In this document: one piece after another, positions 9,313-19,028 of the stretch
Position numbering within the stretch: position 1 is the stretch's first letter
Layout of the letters: every line of letters begins with the position of its first letter
Assembly: GCA_963575745.1 (NCBI GenBank)
Contig: CAUYUJ010014326.1
Coordinates: 1 to 64,000 of the forward strand
Source: Prorocentrum cordatum
Lineage: Eukaryota > Sar > Dinophyceae > Prorocentrales > Prorocentraceae
Length of the DNA stretch: 64,000 bases
Direction of reading: 5' to 3'
Program-made: the position numbers and the translations under genes
The notes under the pieces: model-generated
The model's input: only the letters and a program-made list of their open reading frames with translations
Databases searched by the model: none
What the model was told of the DNA's origin: nothing

Positions 9313-12300
9313 ATGGCGGCAACTACCAGCGATGGCACTCCTGCCGCGCGCTCGCGCCGTTCCTCCATGGGCGCGTCGTCGCAGGACCCCTTCGAGGACG
9401 CCTTCGCCCACGCGGCGTCGCAGGAGGACGAAGCGGCAGCTGCCGCGCAAGCCGCTGCTGAGCGGTTCGCGGCCCCGGAGCCCGACAATGCGCCGCTGGG
9501 CGAGAGCGTTCCAGCGCGCAAGTTGAGCCGCTCCGACATGGGCGCCGCGTACGATGCCATGGAGGGCGCGGTTTTCGCATGGGATGAGATCGCGCGGCTG
9601 GCTGGAGCGGGCGTCGAGGCATGGCTGAAGGAGTTGCAGGGGGCCCTGCAGCTGCCGATGGCACTTGTTTTCCTCATGATCGTGTCCCTGTGCGCGTTCT
9701 CGCTTCACGGTGCCCAAGCCCAATGCGCCAATATGCTTGCGGTGCCGCCGTTGCCGTGGCTCGGCGTCGTCGGAAGGGCAGGGGGCGGCAAGAGTTTGGC
9801 AGTCTGGTTCGCGAAGCAAGTGATGATGGAGTTGCAGAATCGCATGAACCCTCCAGATTCTGGCGCAGACTCGGACGACGAGGCCGAAGAGGGACCAGGC
9901 GCCGACGGCGACGGAGCGGCTCCCGAAACCGACGGGGCTGGCAAGCGCAAGAGCACAGGCAAGGACAGCACCCGCAAGGCCAAGCGGCAGAAGAGGTTGA
10001 TCGCAGACATGGGCACCCTCTATGGGTTCTTCGCGCAGATGGCCAAGAATGGCAACCGGGCGTACGTGGCCTTGCACGAAGGCAAGCCCTTTCTTTCGAA
10101 AGTTCTCGCAGAGGTGCCCGGATATGACCCGCAAGCTTTGAACAAAGCATACGATAGGGATGAAGTGTCCAACGCTGTAATGTCCAGCAGCTCTCGTTTC
10201 ACCGCGCATTGCCCCTGGATGGTTATGTTCATGGCAGTCCATTTGGAAGATCTGAAAATGCTCTTTGGCGATGATGGCAAGGATCCTCGCGCAATCTTTG
10301 CGCGATTTGATTTCTTCGCCCGCGACGGTTCCGTTCCAGACATTGAGGATTTCAATGATTACGAGGCCGACGAAGCCATCGCCTTCGTCGCGGACGCGCC
10401 GCAGCTCATTGAGGCGCAGTTCGTGGACATCTCCAAGGGGAAGGAACCTGACGCCCGCCACCATCCTTGTTTCAGCAGCCGTTCCAAGCTGTGGACAATC
10501 CCACAGGACAGCGAGTTTTTCAAGACCACGTACAACAAGCACGCGCATGCTCAACGAGGCGCCAAGCAGCGCAGAATTCGTCAATGGAGGGCTGCTCAGC
10601 GAGTGCGATGATGATAGACATTAGCTGTGCCGGCGTCCGACGGAACCAATCGTCGCTGGACTGATGGCTGTCGCGCATGTAAGCTGTGTGGACATTCAAA
10701 CCGACAGGTGCAGAGGGCCGAAGCTCCGCAGCCGTTGCGAGAGGGCCTGTAGAGTGCGGGTCGGGGTGGCCCTTATGGGCAGTGTGGCTATGAGGAGTGG
10801 AGCTCGGTCTTGTACCCTGCACGAGGTCGCGTTGTGTGGGAGGGGAGGGGGTGTGGGTTTGTGAGTGTGGGTTTGGGAGGGGGGTGGGGGGTGTGAGGTG
10901 TGAGGGGGGGGTGGGCGAGGGGGGTTGGTGGGGGGCGGGGGTCGGGGCGGCGTTGAAGGTGTGTGGGGAGGGGGGGGGGGGGTGTTGAGAGGTCGGGGGG
11001 GGGGGGGGGGCGAGGGTGGGGGTGGGGGGGGGCGGGTGGGGGGGGGGGGGGGTGAGGGGAGTTGGGGTTCGGGGTGTGGGGGGGGGGTGGGGGGGGGGGT
11101 GAGGGGTTGAGGTGGCGTTGGGGGTGTGGATGGCGGGGGTGTGTGGGGGGTGGTCAGGGGGTTCGTGGGGGGCTGGGGGTTTGTGTGGGTGTGGTGTTGT
11201 CTTTGACTCTTTGTTTATGTGCGACTTTATTTACTTTTTTTTTGTTTTTTTATCTTTTTTTTTTTTATTTTTTTTTTTTTTTTTTTACTTTTTTTTCTTT
11301 GCACTTTTGCGGCCGCGCAGCGTCACAAGCGAGGCCGCCGAAATCGGTTATTTGGTGAATCAGTTCTTGGCAGAGGAGAACTTTGCGCTCGTCGGCTACC
11401 TGCGCGGGGGCGGCGGCGCGGCGGACCAGAAGGAAGCCGACGACGGCGAACGCATCGGAGGCCTCAACGACGAGAAGCTTGCGGAGGCGTTGCAGTCCGT
11501 GGACGTCGACAAGGCGAAGCGCTGCATGGCCGGCCTGCTGTCCCTGCCCGACAAGGTGACCCTGGTCAGCGCAGTGAAGAAGGCCGTCCGGCTTGCGTGC
11601 GACAGTCGCGTGTTTGATTGCGCGCTCACCCTGCTGTCGCGCGCGCGCCTGGCTTCCTGGGCCGCCTGGAAGAAGCCCGGGGGCCCTGGGGCGCCCGCCT
11701 CGTGCATTCTGCTGAACGGCGAGTTCGCTGAACCCGTCCGCATGGCGCAACTAGACGCGGCCAATCTGCTCAAGCATTTCCCAGGGGCCCCCCTCGAGAC
11801 TTTCTTGAAGCAGAAGGAGGACGAGGTGTCCAAGTACGTCGTTCCGCTCCACAACGCGCCGCCTGTGAGCAGCTCGTGCTTGGCCGCGTTCACGCAGAAG
11901 TGGTTCCCTCTACTCGGCGCCCAGGCTTGCCCGCCCGAGCTCGAGGCGCCGGCCGGCCAGGCAGCGTCGCCGTCCCAGATGCAGGCGCCGACGCCGCCAG
12001 TTGCAGATGCGGCGGCGCGTCTGTCCCCAGAAGGCGCCAACCGCATTCGGGCGCACTTCCGCTGGCTCATTTGCTCCTGCACCCTGGCGGAAATCAAGAA
12101 GACTTACGTCCAGAGCCGCATCAAGGGTTTCCAGGCCCAAAGCGAGGAGTGGCAGACCTTGTTGAACACCTTTGTGGCCATGGGCCTGGCCGTCGACACC
12201 ACGAAGGGCAACAGTAATGGCTCTTTCTCCCTGCGCGGCCCAGGGGAGGAGAACGTGGACGTCGTGGTGAGGGGTCTGAAGTCCTGGTTCACAGTGGTGC

Positions 12301-12416
12301 AAGACAAGGAGGAGAAGGTGATGACGAAGCGGTTTCAGGACATCGCGGTGTCCAAGTCCTTCAACGTCGCAGCCTTCCACGAGGTCATTGCGAAGCTCGG
12401 GGGGGCTCCGCAGTGA
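9313..12416 (+). CDS. DUF3987-like P-loop NTPase, two exons (about 9313-10600 and 11321-12416)
   Basis: I place the start at ATG 9313 (MAATTSDGTPAARSRRSSMG), after the dispersed repeat. Exon 1 has an acidic, Ala-rich N-terminus. A hydrophobic helix follows (about residues 113-140), then LPWLGVVGRAGGGKS with a Walker A P-loop at residues 154-161. An acidic insert and a basic KRKSTGKD/KAKRQKR segment (about 210-228) come next, suggesting nuclear targeting. Then come IADMGTLYGFFAQM and VALHEGKPFLSKVL, where the HEG could stand for a Walker B DE. Exon 2 resumes about 11321 (SEAAEIGYLVNQFL) and ends at 12414-12416; its last 110 residues look like a winged-helix region. The order (hydrophobic helix, P-loop, later DE-like motif) fits DUF3987, a family linked to primase/helicase-like proteins, often of phage and mobile elements. 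No lesion is visible within either exon. The biochemical role is unknown, and the family call is by eye. Confidence 0.6.
10612..11320 (+). other. Probable intron of the DUF3987-like gene
   Basis: Exon 1 reads out to a TGA at 10609-10611. The coding signal returns near 11321 in another frame. In between, 10840-11210 is extremely G-rich, and about 11227-11305 is a T-rich polypyrimidine tract followed by GCGGCCGCGCAG, a plausible AG acceptor near 11320. The donor is not certain and may lie within 10545-10612. Confidence 0.6.
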
Positions 12417-12794
12417 CGGCGATCATGGGGCGGCGGCTCGTGCTGCTCGTAATTCGCAGGCATGGGACATGCTCAGGTTGCTGGTCGTTCGGTTCGAGCC
12501 GTGACGGCAATTTTCAGCTCGTTGTATTTTTTGCCAGACCACCGGAGCCGGCTGCGAGGATGGCCGCGCCCTTCGCAGGGCGTCGCCCTTGGTCGTTCGC
12601 GGCGAGCTCCACAGATGCATGCCAGTTCGCGACCATCGAAGCATTGATTGTTTCGAGCCAGAAAATGCAGACTGGGGCATTCGGTTCCCCAACATGACGG
12701 TGTTGACATGTCTGAGAAAGCTCCCAAAGTCCCAGAGAGGCTCCAGGGAGAGGGGGTCACGAGGCCCAAATGGCGCATCCCCACGCTGATAGAA
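12417..12794. other. 3' flank of the DUF3987-like gene, nothing further recognised
   Basis: No coding signal follows the stop at 12416. No polyadenylation signal can be identified; dinoflagellates lack a reliable one. Confidence 0.5.
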
Positions 12795-13320
12795 GCAAAC
12801 ATTCTTGGTGTTAGACATGCCCCGTCTGTTGTGCAGTGCCTTGTGCTACGCGAGGCCCCCCCCCCAAGGTAAGTAGGACAACGCCATTGGTGTTAGACGT
12901 GCCCTGTTTGTTGCACAGCGCCCTCTGCTAGGCCAGGCCCCTCCCCAAGCCGATTAAAAAAAACATCTTTGGTGTTAGACGTGCCCCGTCTGTTGTGCAG
13001 CGCCCTCTGCTAGGCGAGGCCCCATCCCCAAGTCGATTAAAAAACATCTTTGGTGTTGGACGTGCCCCGTCTGTTGTGCAGCGCCCTCTGCAAGGCGAGA
13101 CCCCTCCCCAAGTCGATTTTTTTTTTAAAACAAAAAAAAACATCTTTGGTGTTAGACGTGCCCCGTCTGTTGTGCAGCGCCCTCTGCTAGGCGAGGCCCC
13201 TCTCCAAGTCCATTTTAAAAAGCATCTTTGGTGTTAGACGTGCCCCGTCTGTTGTGCAGCGCCCTCTGCTAGGCGAGGCCCCTCCCCAAGTCTATGTTTT
13301 TTTTTTTTGTTAAAAAAAAA

Positions 13321-13355
<35 letters not shown>

Positions 13356-13440
13356 CATCTGTGGTGTTAGACATGCCCCGTCTGTTGTGCAATGCCCCTT
13401 CTGTTGTGCAGTGCGTCCTTGGTGTGAGACATTTCCTGTC
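12795..13440 (+). repeat. Array of the 78-95-bp repeat family (array 1)
   Basis: About eight units share GTTAGACGTGCC, CCGTCTGTTGTGCAGCGCCC, TCTGCTAGGCGAGG and CCCCTCCCCAAGTCGATT. Units are joined by A/T homopolymers of variable length, so the period ranges from about 78 to 95 bp. One linker holds the TA microsatellite at 13319-13355. Confidence 0.92.
13319..13355. repeat. TA dinucleotide microsatellite
   Basis: About 17 TA units sit within a linker of the repeat array. Confidence 0.95.
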
Positions 13441-13479
13441 AGAGCTCGAAGCGAGTTCTAACTGAGCTCTTACATTGGG

Positions 13480-13830
13480 ACCCGCGGTGGGTCATCATCA
13501 TCGCTTGGAGCTGTTTTGGAGGTCCTCTTGGGCCGTCTTCGCGTCTTTGGGGGCGAGCAGTGGCGGCGTCGGTCCAGAAGGGGCCCAGGATGGCACAGGA
13601 TTGGCCACCCAGTTCAATACCGACTGGGCAGATTCCCGCTGCGGCTTCCCCGACATCAGTGAAGGCCCGGGACGTTCCCCACATCGCCCCAATGTTCCTC
13701 TGGTGGGCCTGCTCGTGGTTTCGAGGGAGCTCCCTGGGGCTTCTTGGGGGACCCAAAGGGGCTCTCTTGAGGCATTTTTGGGGCTCCAAAGGGCGGAAAT
13801 CATTTTTTTGTTTGTTCTTGTCGCTCGTTT
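13480..13830 (+). repeat. Dispersed repeat of about 350 bp, copy 2
   Basis: Same orientation and block order as 8850-9230, including CATCATCGCTTGGAG, GATGGCACAGGATTGG, CGACTGGGCAGATTCCC and CATCGCCCCAATGTTCC. Confidence 0.8.
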
Positions 13831-14227
13831 GGGCCCTTCAGGTGGTGTTTTGAAGCCCTCTTCGGCCGTTTTGGGTCGGTCTTGGGTTTTTTGGGGCCGA
13901 CTTGGGCGCCTTTACGCGTTACTTGGGCGTCTCGGGGCCATGCCAACTCATTTGAAACGCATTCATTTGGCATCCATTTGAAGCGCTGCGCCGCTCCCAC
14001 CCATCACGCCTGCCTGCAGCCAGCGTAGGCTGCCGAGGCGAAGCGCGCGAGTTGCTCGCTGGTTCGGCTTTGGGCTCGCAGGGGGAGAAGGAGGAACAGG
14101 GGGAGAGCGGGGAGGGGGCCCGATTTGAAGTGCGCACGGCTCCGTCTGTGGAAGCTCGCTTCGGGCCCCGAGGCCGGCAGAGACGAATCTGGAACGACAT
14201 GTTGCCGAGGCTGCAGGCCAGGGTCAG
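13831..14227. other. Unassigned, G/T-rich then G/C-rich
   Basis: Short TTTGGG and CTTGGG words up to about 13950, then mixed sequence. No gene is recognised. Confidence 0.45.
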
Positions 14228-14292
14228 CCTGGCACCTCCTCCTCCTCCTCCTCCTCCTCCTCCTCCTCCTCCTCCTCCTCCTCCTCCTCCTC

Positions 14293-14323
<31 letters not shown>

Positions 14324-14720
14324 TTGTTCCTCCTCGTCTTCCCCTTAGTTTTCCCCTCCTTCTCCCACCTCCTCCTCCTCCTCTCCGCCTCCTACTTCTC
14401 CCGCCCTCCCTCCCTCCTCTTCCTCTCCTCCTCATCCTCCTCCTCCTCCTCCTCTTCCTCCTCCTCCTCCTCCTCCACTCCCCCCCCCTGTTCTCCTCCT
14501 TTTCTTCTTGTTCCTCCTCCTCCCGCTCCCCCTCTATATCCTCTCTCCCTTTCATCCTGCTGCTTCTTCCTGCTGTAATCTTCCTTCTGCTCATGTTTCT
14601 CCTCCATCCTTTTTCCTCTTCCGCCGCTTGCTCCTCCTCCTCCTCCTCCTCCTCCTCCTCCACCCCACCTCCGCCTCCTCCTCCTCCTCCTCCTCTTCCT
14701 CCTCTTCCTCCTCCCGCTCC
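14228..14720 (+). repeat. CCT trinucleotide microsatellite, interrupted
   Basis: A pure CCT run at about 14236-14325 is followed by impure CCT/CTT-rich sequence. The complementary GGA tract lies at 16385-16745, so the two form an inverted pair around the 334-bp duplication and a gene fragment. Confidence 0.95.
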
Positions 14721-14744
14721 TCCCCAAATCGATTTGTCACGAAC

Positions 14745-14905
14745 AAAAGCCCTTGGTCTTAGAGTTTCCGTCTGTTGCGCAGCGCCCTCTGCTAGGCGAT
14801 GCCTATCCCCAAGCCGATTGAAACAACATTTTTTGTGTTAGACATGCCCCGTCTGTTGTGCAATGCCCCGTCTGTTGTGCAATGCATCCTTGGTGTTTCG
14901 GAGCC
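14745..14905 (+). repeat. Two diverged copies of the 78-95-bp repeat family
   Basis: They carry TCTGTTGCGCAGCGCCCTCT, GCTAGGCGATGCC and GTTAGACATGCCCCGTC, as in the larger arrays. Confidence 0.85.
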
Positions 14906-15201
14906 CTGACACCTCGTGCGGGCCTGCTTCCAGATCCGACCCCGAGGACGTTCATTCAGGCTCCGATTCCGACCATGTCGTGCGGCCCCTTTTTGATTCG
15001 CCTCTGCCATTTGCAACCTTCGAGACTTATCGCCTCAAGCGACCCAGCCTCAGGTTAGGGGTTTTTGCCAAGGAGATGCCTGAAGCCAAGAAGACATTCG
15101 AGACCCTGCTTGCCAATGGGTTGAAACCTGATTTGCATGGCCAGGAAGAGAGTAGGGATTCTCGACGTTTCGCGTATCCCACCCAAACCTCGTGAATGTT
15201 T
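14906..15201. other. Unassigned spacer
   Basis: Open stretches exist (for example 14863-15195) but show no recognised domain. Confidence 0.4.
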
Positions 15202-15868
15202 CCCGGAATTTCTTGGAAGCCTCGTTGGGCATCGTGTGGGCCTCTGAGCGGCCCCGGGGGCCTCCTTGAGCCTCTGGAGTGCCTCGGGGAGTCTCGTGGC
15301 CACCCTGGGGGGCCACATGGCCACTCGGAGCCGTGATCAGGCGGTATTGGGCCCTCTTGGAGCATCTTGGGCACCTCTTGAACAATCTTGGGCTATATTC
15401 GGACATCGAAGAAGTCATGATGGCTCTCTGAGGCCATCTTGGAACCATCTTGGGCCATCGTGGATGCCCCTACCTACCCGAAGGGGAAGCAGGGGAGATG
15501 AAAGAAGAAACGCTCCAAACGATTCGCGCCCGCCTCCCGGAGCTTCTTGGAAGCCTCGTTGGGCATCGTGTGGGCCTCTGGGCAGCCCCGGGGGCCTCTC
15601 TGAGCCTCTGGAGTGCCTCGGGGAGTCTCGTGGCCACCCTGGGGGGCCACATGGCCACTCGGAGCCGTGATCAGGCGGTATTGGGCCCTCTTGGAGCATC
15701 TTGGGCACCTCTTGAACAATCTTGGGCTATATTCGGACATCGAAGAAGTCATGATGGCTCTCTGAGGCCATCTTGGAACCATCTTGGGCCATCGTGGATG
15801 CCCCTACCTACCCGAAGGGGAAGCAGGGAAGATGAAAGAAGAAACGCTCCAAACGATTCACGCCCACA
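15202..15868 (+). repeat. 334-bp direct tandem duplication
   Basis: Copy 1 (about 15202-15530) and copy 2 (about 15536-15864) are offset by exactly 334 bp at both ends (CTTGGAAGCC at 15212 and 15546; AAACGATTC ending at 15525 and 15859). They differ at few positions, so the duplication is recent. The content is the CTTGGG-type repeat plus a GAAGGGGAAGCAGGG segment. Confidence 0.95.
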
Positions 15869-15869
15869 G

Positions 15870-16361
15870 GGCTGGTGGGATTTACGGAAGCTTAAGCGTC
15901 TTACTTACACGAGTGTACTGCACAAAAGCTACGACGCCTGGAAGTCCCTCGCATTGATTTTCCGCACGCAGCCAACGACGCAGTACAAACGCAAGTTCAT
16001 GGCGACATCTTTGGCGTGTTACGTGGTGTGCCGCTGCGTGGCTGGCCGGCCCGTGGAAGCGTTCATCCCAAAAGGACCTCTGAGTTTGTCGAAGGAAACA
16101 TACGAGGAATTCATCAACACGAGGAACCCGATGAACCCAGAGGGCGTCGATACTATGCGCAAAATCGTAGGGCTCCTAGCCCTCCATCCCGTTTACAAAG
16201 ACACTGGCGATGACACATATTTTGAACAAGGGAAACAATGGTGGCTGCACCAAACCCGTTACGCGAGATCAGATTCGCACAAGATATGGGTGATTCTGAC
16301 TGCATTATTTTTCTTACTCGTTCGCTCGACGCGGGTACTGGACTATACAACCGCCTGTTGA
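15870..16361 (+). CDS. Fragment (exon?) of an unrecognised protein
   Basis: The frame is open from the duplication, but it looks coding only from about 15870: GWWDLRKLKRLTYTSVLHKS, YDAWKSLALIFRTQPTTQ, RKFMATSLACYVVCRCVAGR, PMNPEGVDTMRKIVGLLALH, FEQGKQWWLHQTRYARSDSH. Composition is balanced, with Trp, Tyr and Cys, unlike the surrounding repeats. The last 15 or so residues before the stop at 16361 may be intron read-through. A GGA tract and a repeat array separate it from the coding-like piece at 17800-18536, which may belong to the same gene. No family is recognised. Confidence 0.45.
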   Translation, partial: GWWDLRKLKRLTYTSVLHKSYDAWKSLALIFRTQPTTQYKRKFMATSLACYVVCRCVAGRPVEAFIPKGPLSLSKETYEEFINTRNPMNPEGVDTMRKIVGLLALHPVYKDTGDDTYFEQGKQWWLHQTRYARSDSHKIWVILTALFFLLVRSTRVLDYTTAC

Positions 16362-16384
16362 CGCGAACCGCCACCGTGCTATTA

Positions 16385-16745
16385 TCCCCTACGAGGAGGA
16401 GGAGGAGGAGGAGGGGATGGGAAGGAGGAGGAGGAGGAGGAGCAGGAGGAGGTAGCAGGAGAAGGAGAGGAGCAGGAGGAGGAGGGCAGGAGGAGGACGA
16501 GGAGGAGGAGGAGGAGGAGGAGGAGCGAGGAGGAGGAGAAGAGGGAGGAAGAGGAGGAGGAGGCGAGGAGTGAGGAGGAGAGGGCAGGAGGAGGAGGAGG
16601 TGGAGGGGAAGGAGGAGGATGGAGGAGGAGGAGGAGTGACGCCACGAGGGCGGCCGAAACACTACGGAGCAGGAGGGGGCGGAGGAGGAGGAAGAGGAGG
16701 ACGAGGAGGAGGAGGAGGAGGAGAAGGACGAGGTGGAGGAGGCCG
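16385..16745 (+). repeat. GGA/GAG trinucleotide tract
   Basis: About 360 bp of interrupted GGA repeats, with the purine strand on plus. It is the complement of the tract at 14228-14720. Confidence 0.95.
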
Positions 16746-17530
16746 CTGTTGTGCAGCGCCCTCTGCTAGGCGATGCCCCTCCCCAAGTCCATTTAAAAAG
16801 GCATCTTTGGTGTTAGACGCGCCCCGTCTGTTGTGCAGCGCCCTCTGCTAGGCGAGGCCCCTCCCCAAGTCGATGGAAATAAAGGACCTTGGTGTTAGAC
16901 GTGCGCGCCGTGTGTTGCGCAGCGCCCTCTGCAAGGCGAAGCCCTTCCCCAAGTTGATTTAAAGGACATCCTTGGCGTTAGACGTGCCCCGTCTGTTGTG
17001 CAGCGCCTTCTGCTAGGCGAGGCCCCTCTCCAAGTCGATTTCGAGAAAAAACACATTTGGCGTTGCGCGTGCCCCGTCTGTTGTGCAGCGCCTTCTGCTA
17101 GGAGAGGCCCCTCTCCAAGTGGATTGAAAAATACCCTTCGTGTTTGACGTGTGCCGTCTGTTGTGCAGTTCTCTCTGCTAGGCGAGGCCCCTCCCCAAGT
17201 CGATTTAAAAAGGCATCCTTGGTGTTAGACGCGCCCCGTCTCCTGTGCAGCGCCGTCTGCTAGGCGAGGCTCCTCCCCAAGTCGATGTTAGAAAGTCATC
17301 CTTGGCGTGAGACGTGCGCCGTCTGTTGTGCAGCGCCTTCTGCTAGGCGAGGCCCCTCCCCAAATAGATTTTTTAGTTAAAAAAACATCCTTGGCGTCAT
17401 GCGCGCCCAGTCTGTTGTGCAGCGCCCTGTGCTTGGCGAGGCGCCTGCCCAAGTCGATTAACAAAATCATCTTTGGTGTTAGACGTGCCCCGTCTGTTTT
17501 GCGGCGCCCTCGGTGGGCGAGGCCCCAGCC
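16745..17530 (+). repeat. Array of the 78-95-bp repeat family (array 2)
   Basis: About ten units with GTGCCCCGTCTGTTGTGCAG and TCTGCTAGGCGAGGCCCCTC. The linkers between units vary. Confidence 0.92.
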
Positions 17531-17799
17531 ACTCCAACTCCTACGCCCAGCTGTACACCTTAGGCGATGCTTAAGAAAACCTAAGTTTTCGGCCAGGGTC
17601 TCGACTATTCTTAATGTTTCAATGTAACTCCTAAGATTTGAATTGAAATTTTGGGTTTTTATTCAAGTTCTGAGACTATGAATTTCTTAACCCATGATTT
17701 CTTAAGCCTTTCGCAGGGTGTACCACCATTTCTTTTACGCATACAACCACCACTAATCCGCAGCGATCCTTCCACGCCAATCCCACACCACAGCCCACG

Positions 17800-18536
17800 C
17801 AGTGCCCATATCGCGCTGGCGGATTTGTCTGACCACCCTGACTTCCTGCTGTCATCCATGACCCAGTTCTCCATGCTCTGGAACGTGACGGTGCTCCCAC
17901 ACACGAACTTCTACGGCATGAACTTCTACGCTCTACCAGCACACGGCCGAGCAGAAAACTTGGACTGCAGGACAGGCACTGGGCAACCTCCTGGCGCCGG
18001 CATGGCGAGACCCAGGCGCATTGCGCACCTGGCTCTCTGTTCGGACGGGGAAGCAATTCACAAAAGCGCTGTCGAAGCAAAAGGGGTTCGGTGGAAATCT
18101 TGTTTTCAGCCACACCCTTGAATACCTCCAGCTTTGGGACAGCTGTGCGATCGTCCCGTTGTTCACGGTCCACTTGCGAAAGCCCATCCTCGCCCGCTAC
18201 ATTCGCCCGGGCAAGAACTGCAAGAACTTCCTCGACATCTGCAACGCCGTCAGCCAGCGCGGCGGCTCCCCGGGAAACTGGACGCTCAATCAGCTCGCGG
18301 CAGACACGTGGGAATTGCTTCCGCGGGGAGTGCGTTTGCAAGGCTGCCCGCAAGTGGACTTTCCGCACTTCAATGCCACCGACGCCCAGCAGAACACTTG
18401 CGAAGCCATGCAGGTGGCACAGACCTTGGTCACCGGAAAGACGAACAGCCGCGAACGCGCCAGCAAGCGGCCGGTTGATTCTGCTCCGGAGGCGTTTTCG
18501 AAGAAACAGAAGCAGTACATTTCCAGTGGGCACTAG
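17800..18536 (+). pseudogene. C-terminal part of an unrecognised protein, one frame change
   Basis: Coding signal starts near 17810 (LADLSDHPDFLLSSMTQFSM, LPHTNFYGMNFYA), with a frame change near 17930. It continues in another frame with YQHTAEQKTWTAGQALGNLL, LRTWLSVRTGKQFTKALSKQ, LEYLQLWDSCAIVPLFTVHL, YIRPGKNCKNFLDICNAVSQ and WTLNQLAADTWELLPRGVRL. It stops at 18534-18536 after a basic tail (KRPVDSAPEAFSKKQKQY) that could be a nuclear localisation signal. The frame change could instead be a splice site or a sequence error. It may be the 3' exon of the gene piece at 15870-16361. Function unknown. Confidence 0.45.
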
Positions 18537-18539
18537 CTA

Positions 18540-18699
18540 GCGTGCGACGTGCGTAGCTCGAGCTCCCCGAGGGGATGTGAAAAAAAGGGCGCCCTCACCA
18601 AGGGGGGGGCCTCCAGCGAGGTCCACGACGCCTCCCCGAGCCAGCTGGCCAGGGATCGGCGACGTCTCGAACGACAGGGGGGACCGCGCAAGCAGAGCT
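18540..18699. other. Spacer, nothing recognised
   Basis: Mixed sequence between the stop at 18536 and the GGA tract. Confidence 0.4.
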
Positions 18700-19028
18700 C
18701 GGAGGAGCAGGGGGAGGAGGAGAAGGAAGAGGAGGGGCAGGAGGAGGAGGAGGAGGAGGAGGAGGACGACGAGGAGGACGAGGAGGACGAGGAGGAGGAA
18801 GGGAAGGAGGACAAGGGGGAGGAGGAGGAGGGAGAGCACGAGGCACTCCTCGTAGGGTCCTAGGACGAGGGAGGAGGAGAAGGAGGAGGAGGAGGAGGGA
18901 GAGCACGAGGCGGAGGAGGAGGAGAAGCACGAGGCGGAGGAGGAGGAGGAGGGGGAGGAGGAGGGGGAGGAGGCGGAGGAGCAGGAGGAGGAGGAGGAGG
19001 AGGACGAGGAGGACGAGGAGGAGGAGCA
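18700..19028 (+). repeat. GGA/GAC-rich polypurine tract
   Basis: About 330 bp of GGA, GAG and GAC repeats ending directly at the first reverse-oriented satellite unit. Confidence 0.95.

Noticed and set aside
8800-10584. 594-codon open frame on the minus strand
   Set aside because: It lies antisense to the DUF3987-like exon and the dispersed repeat. It is rich in Arg, His and Leu without a domain, as expected for the shadow of a GC-rich coding region.
15450-15869. N-terminal half of a 303-codon frame
   Set aside because: It is translated from the 334-bp duplication. Only the part from 15870 is protein-like.
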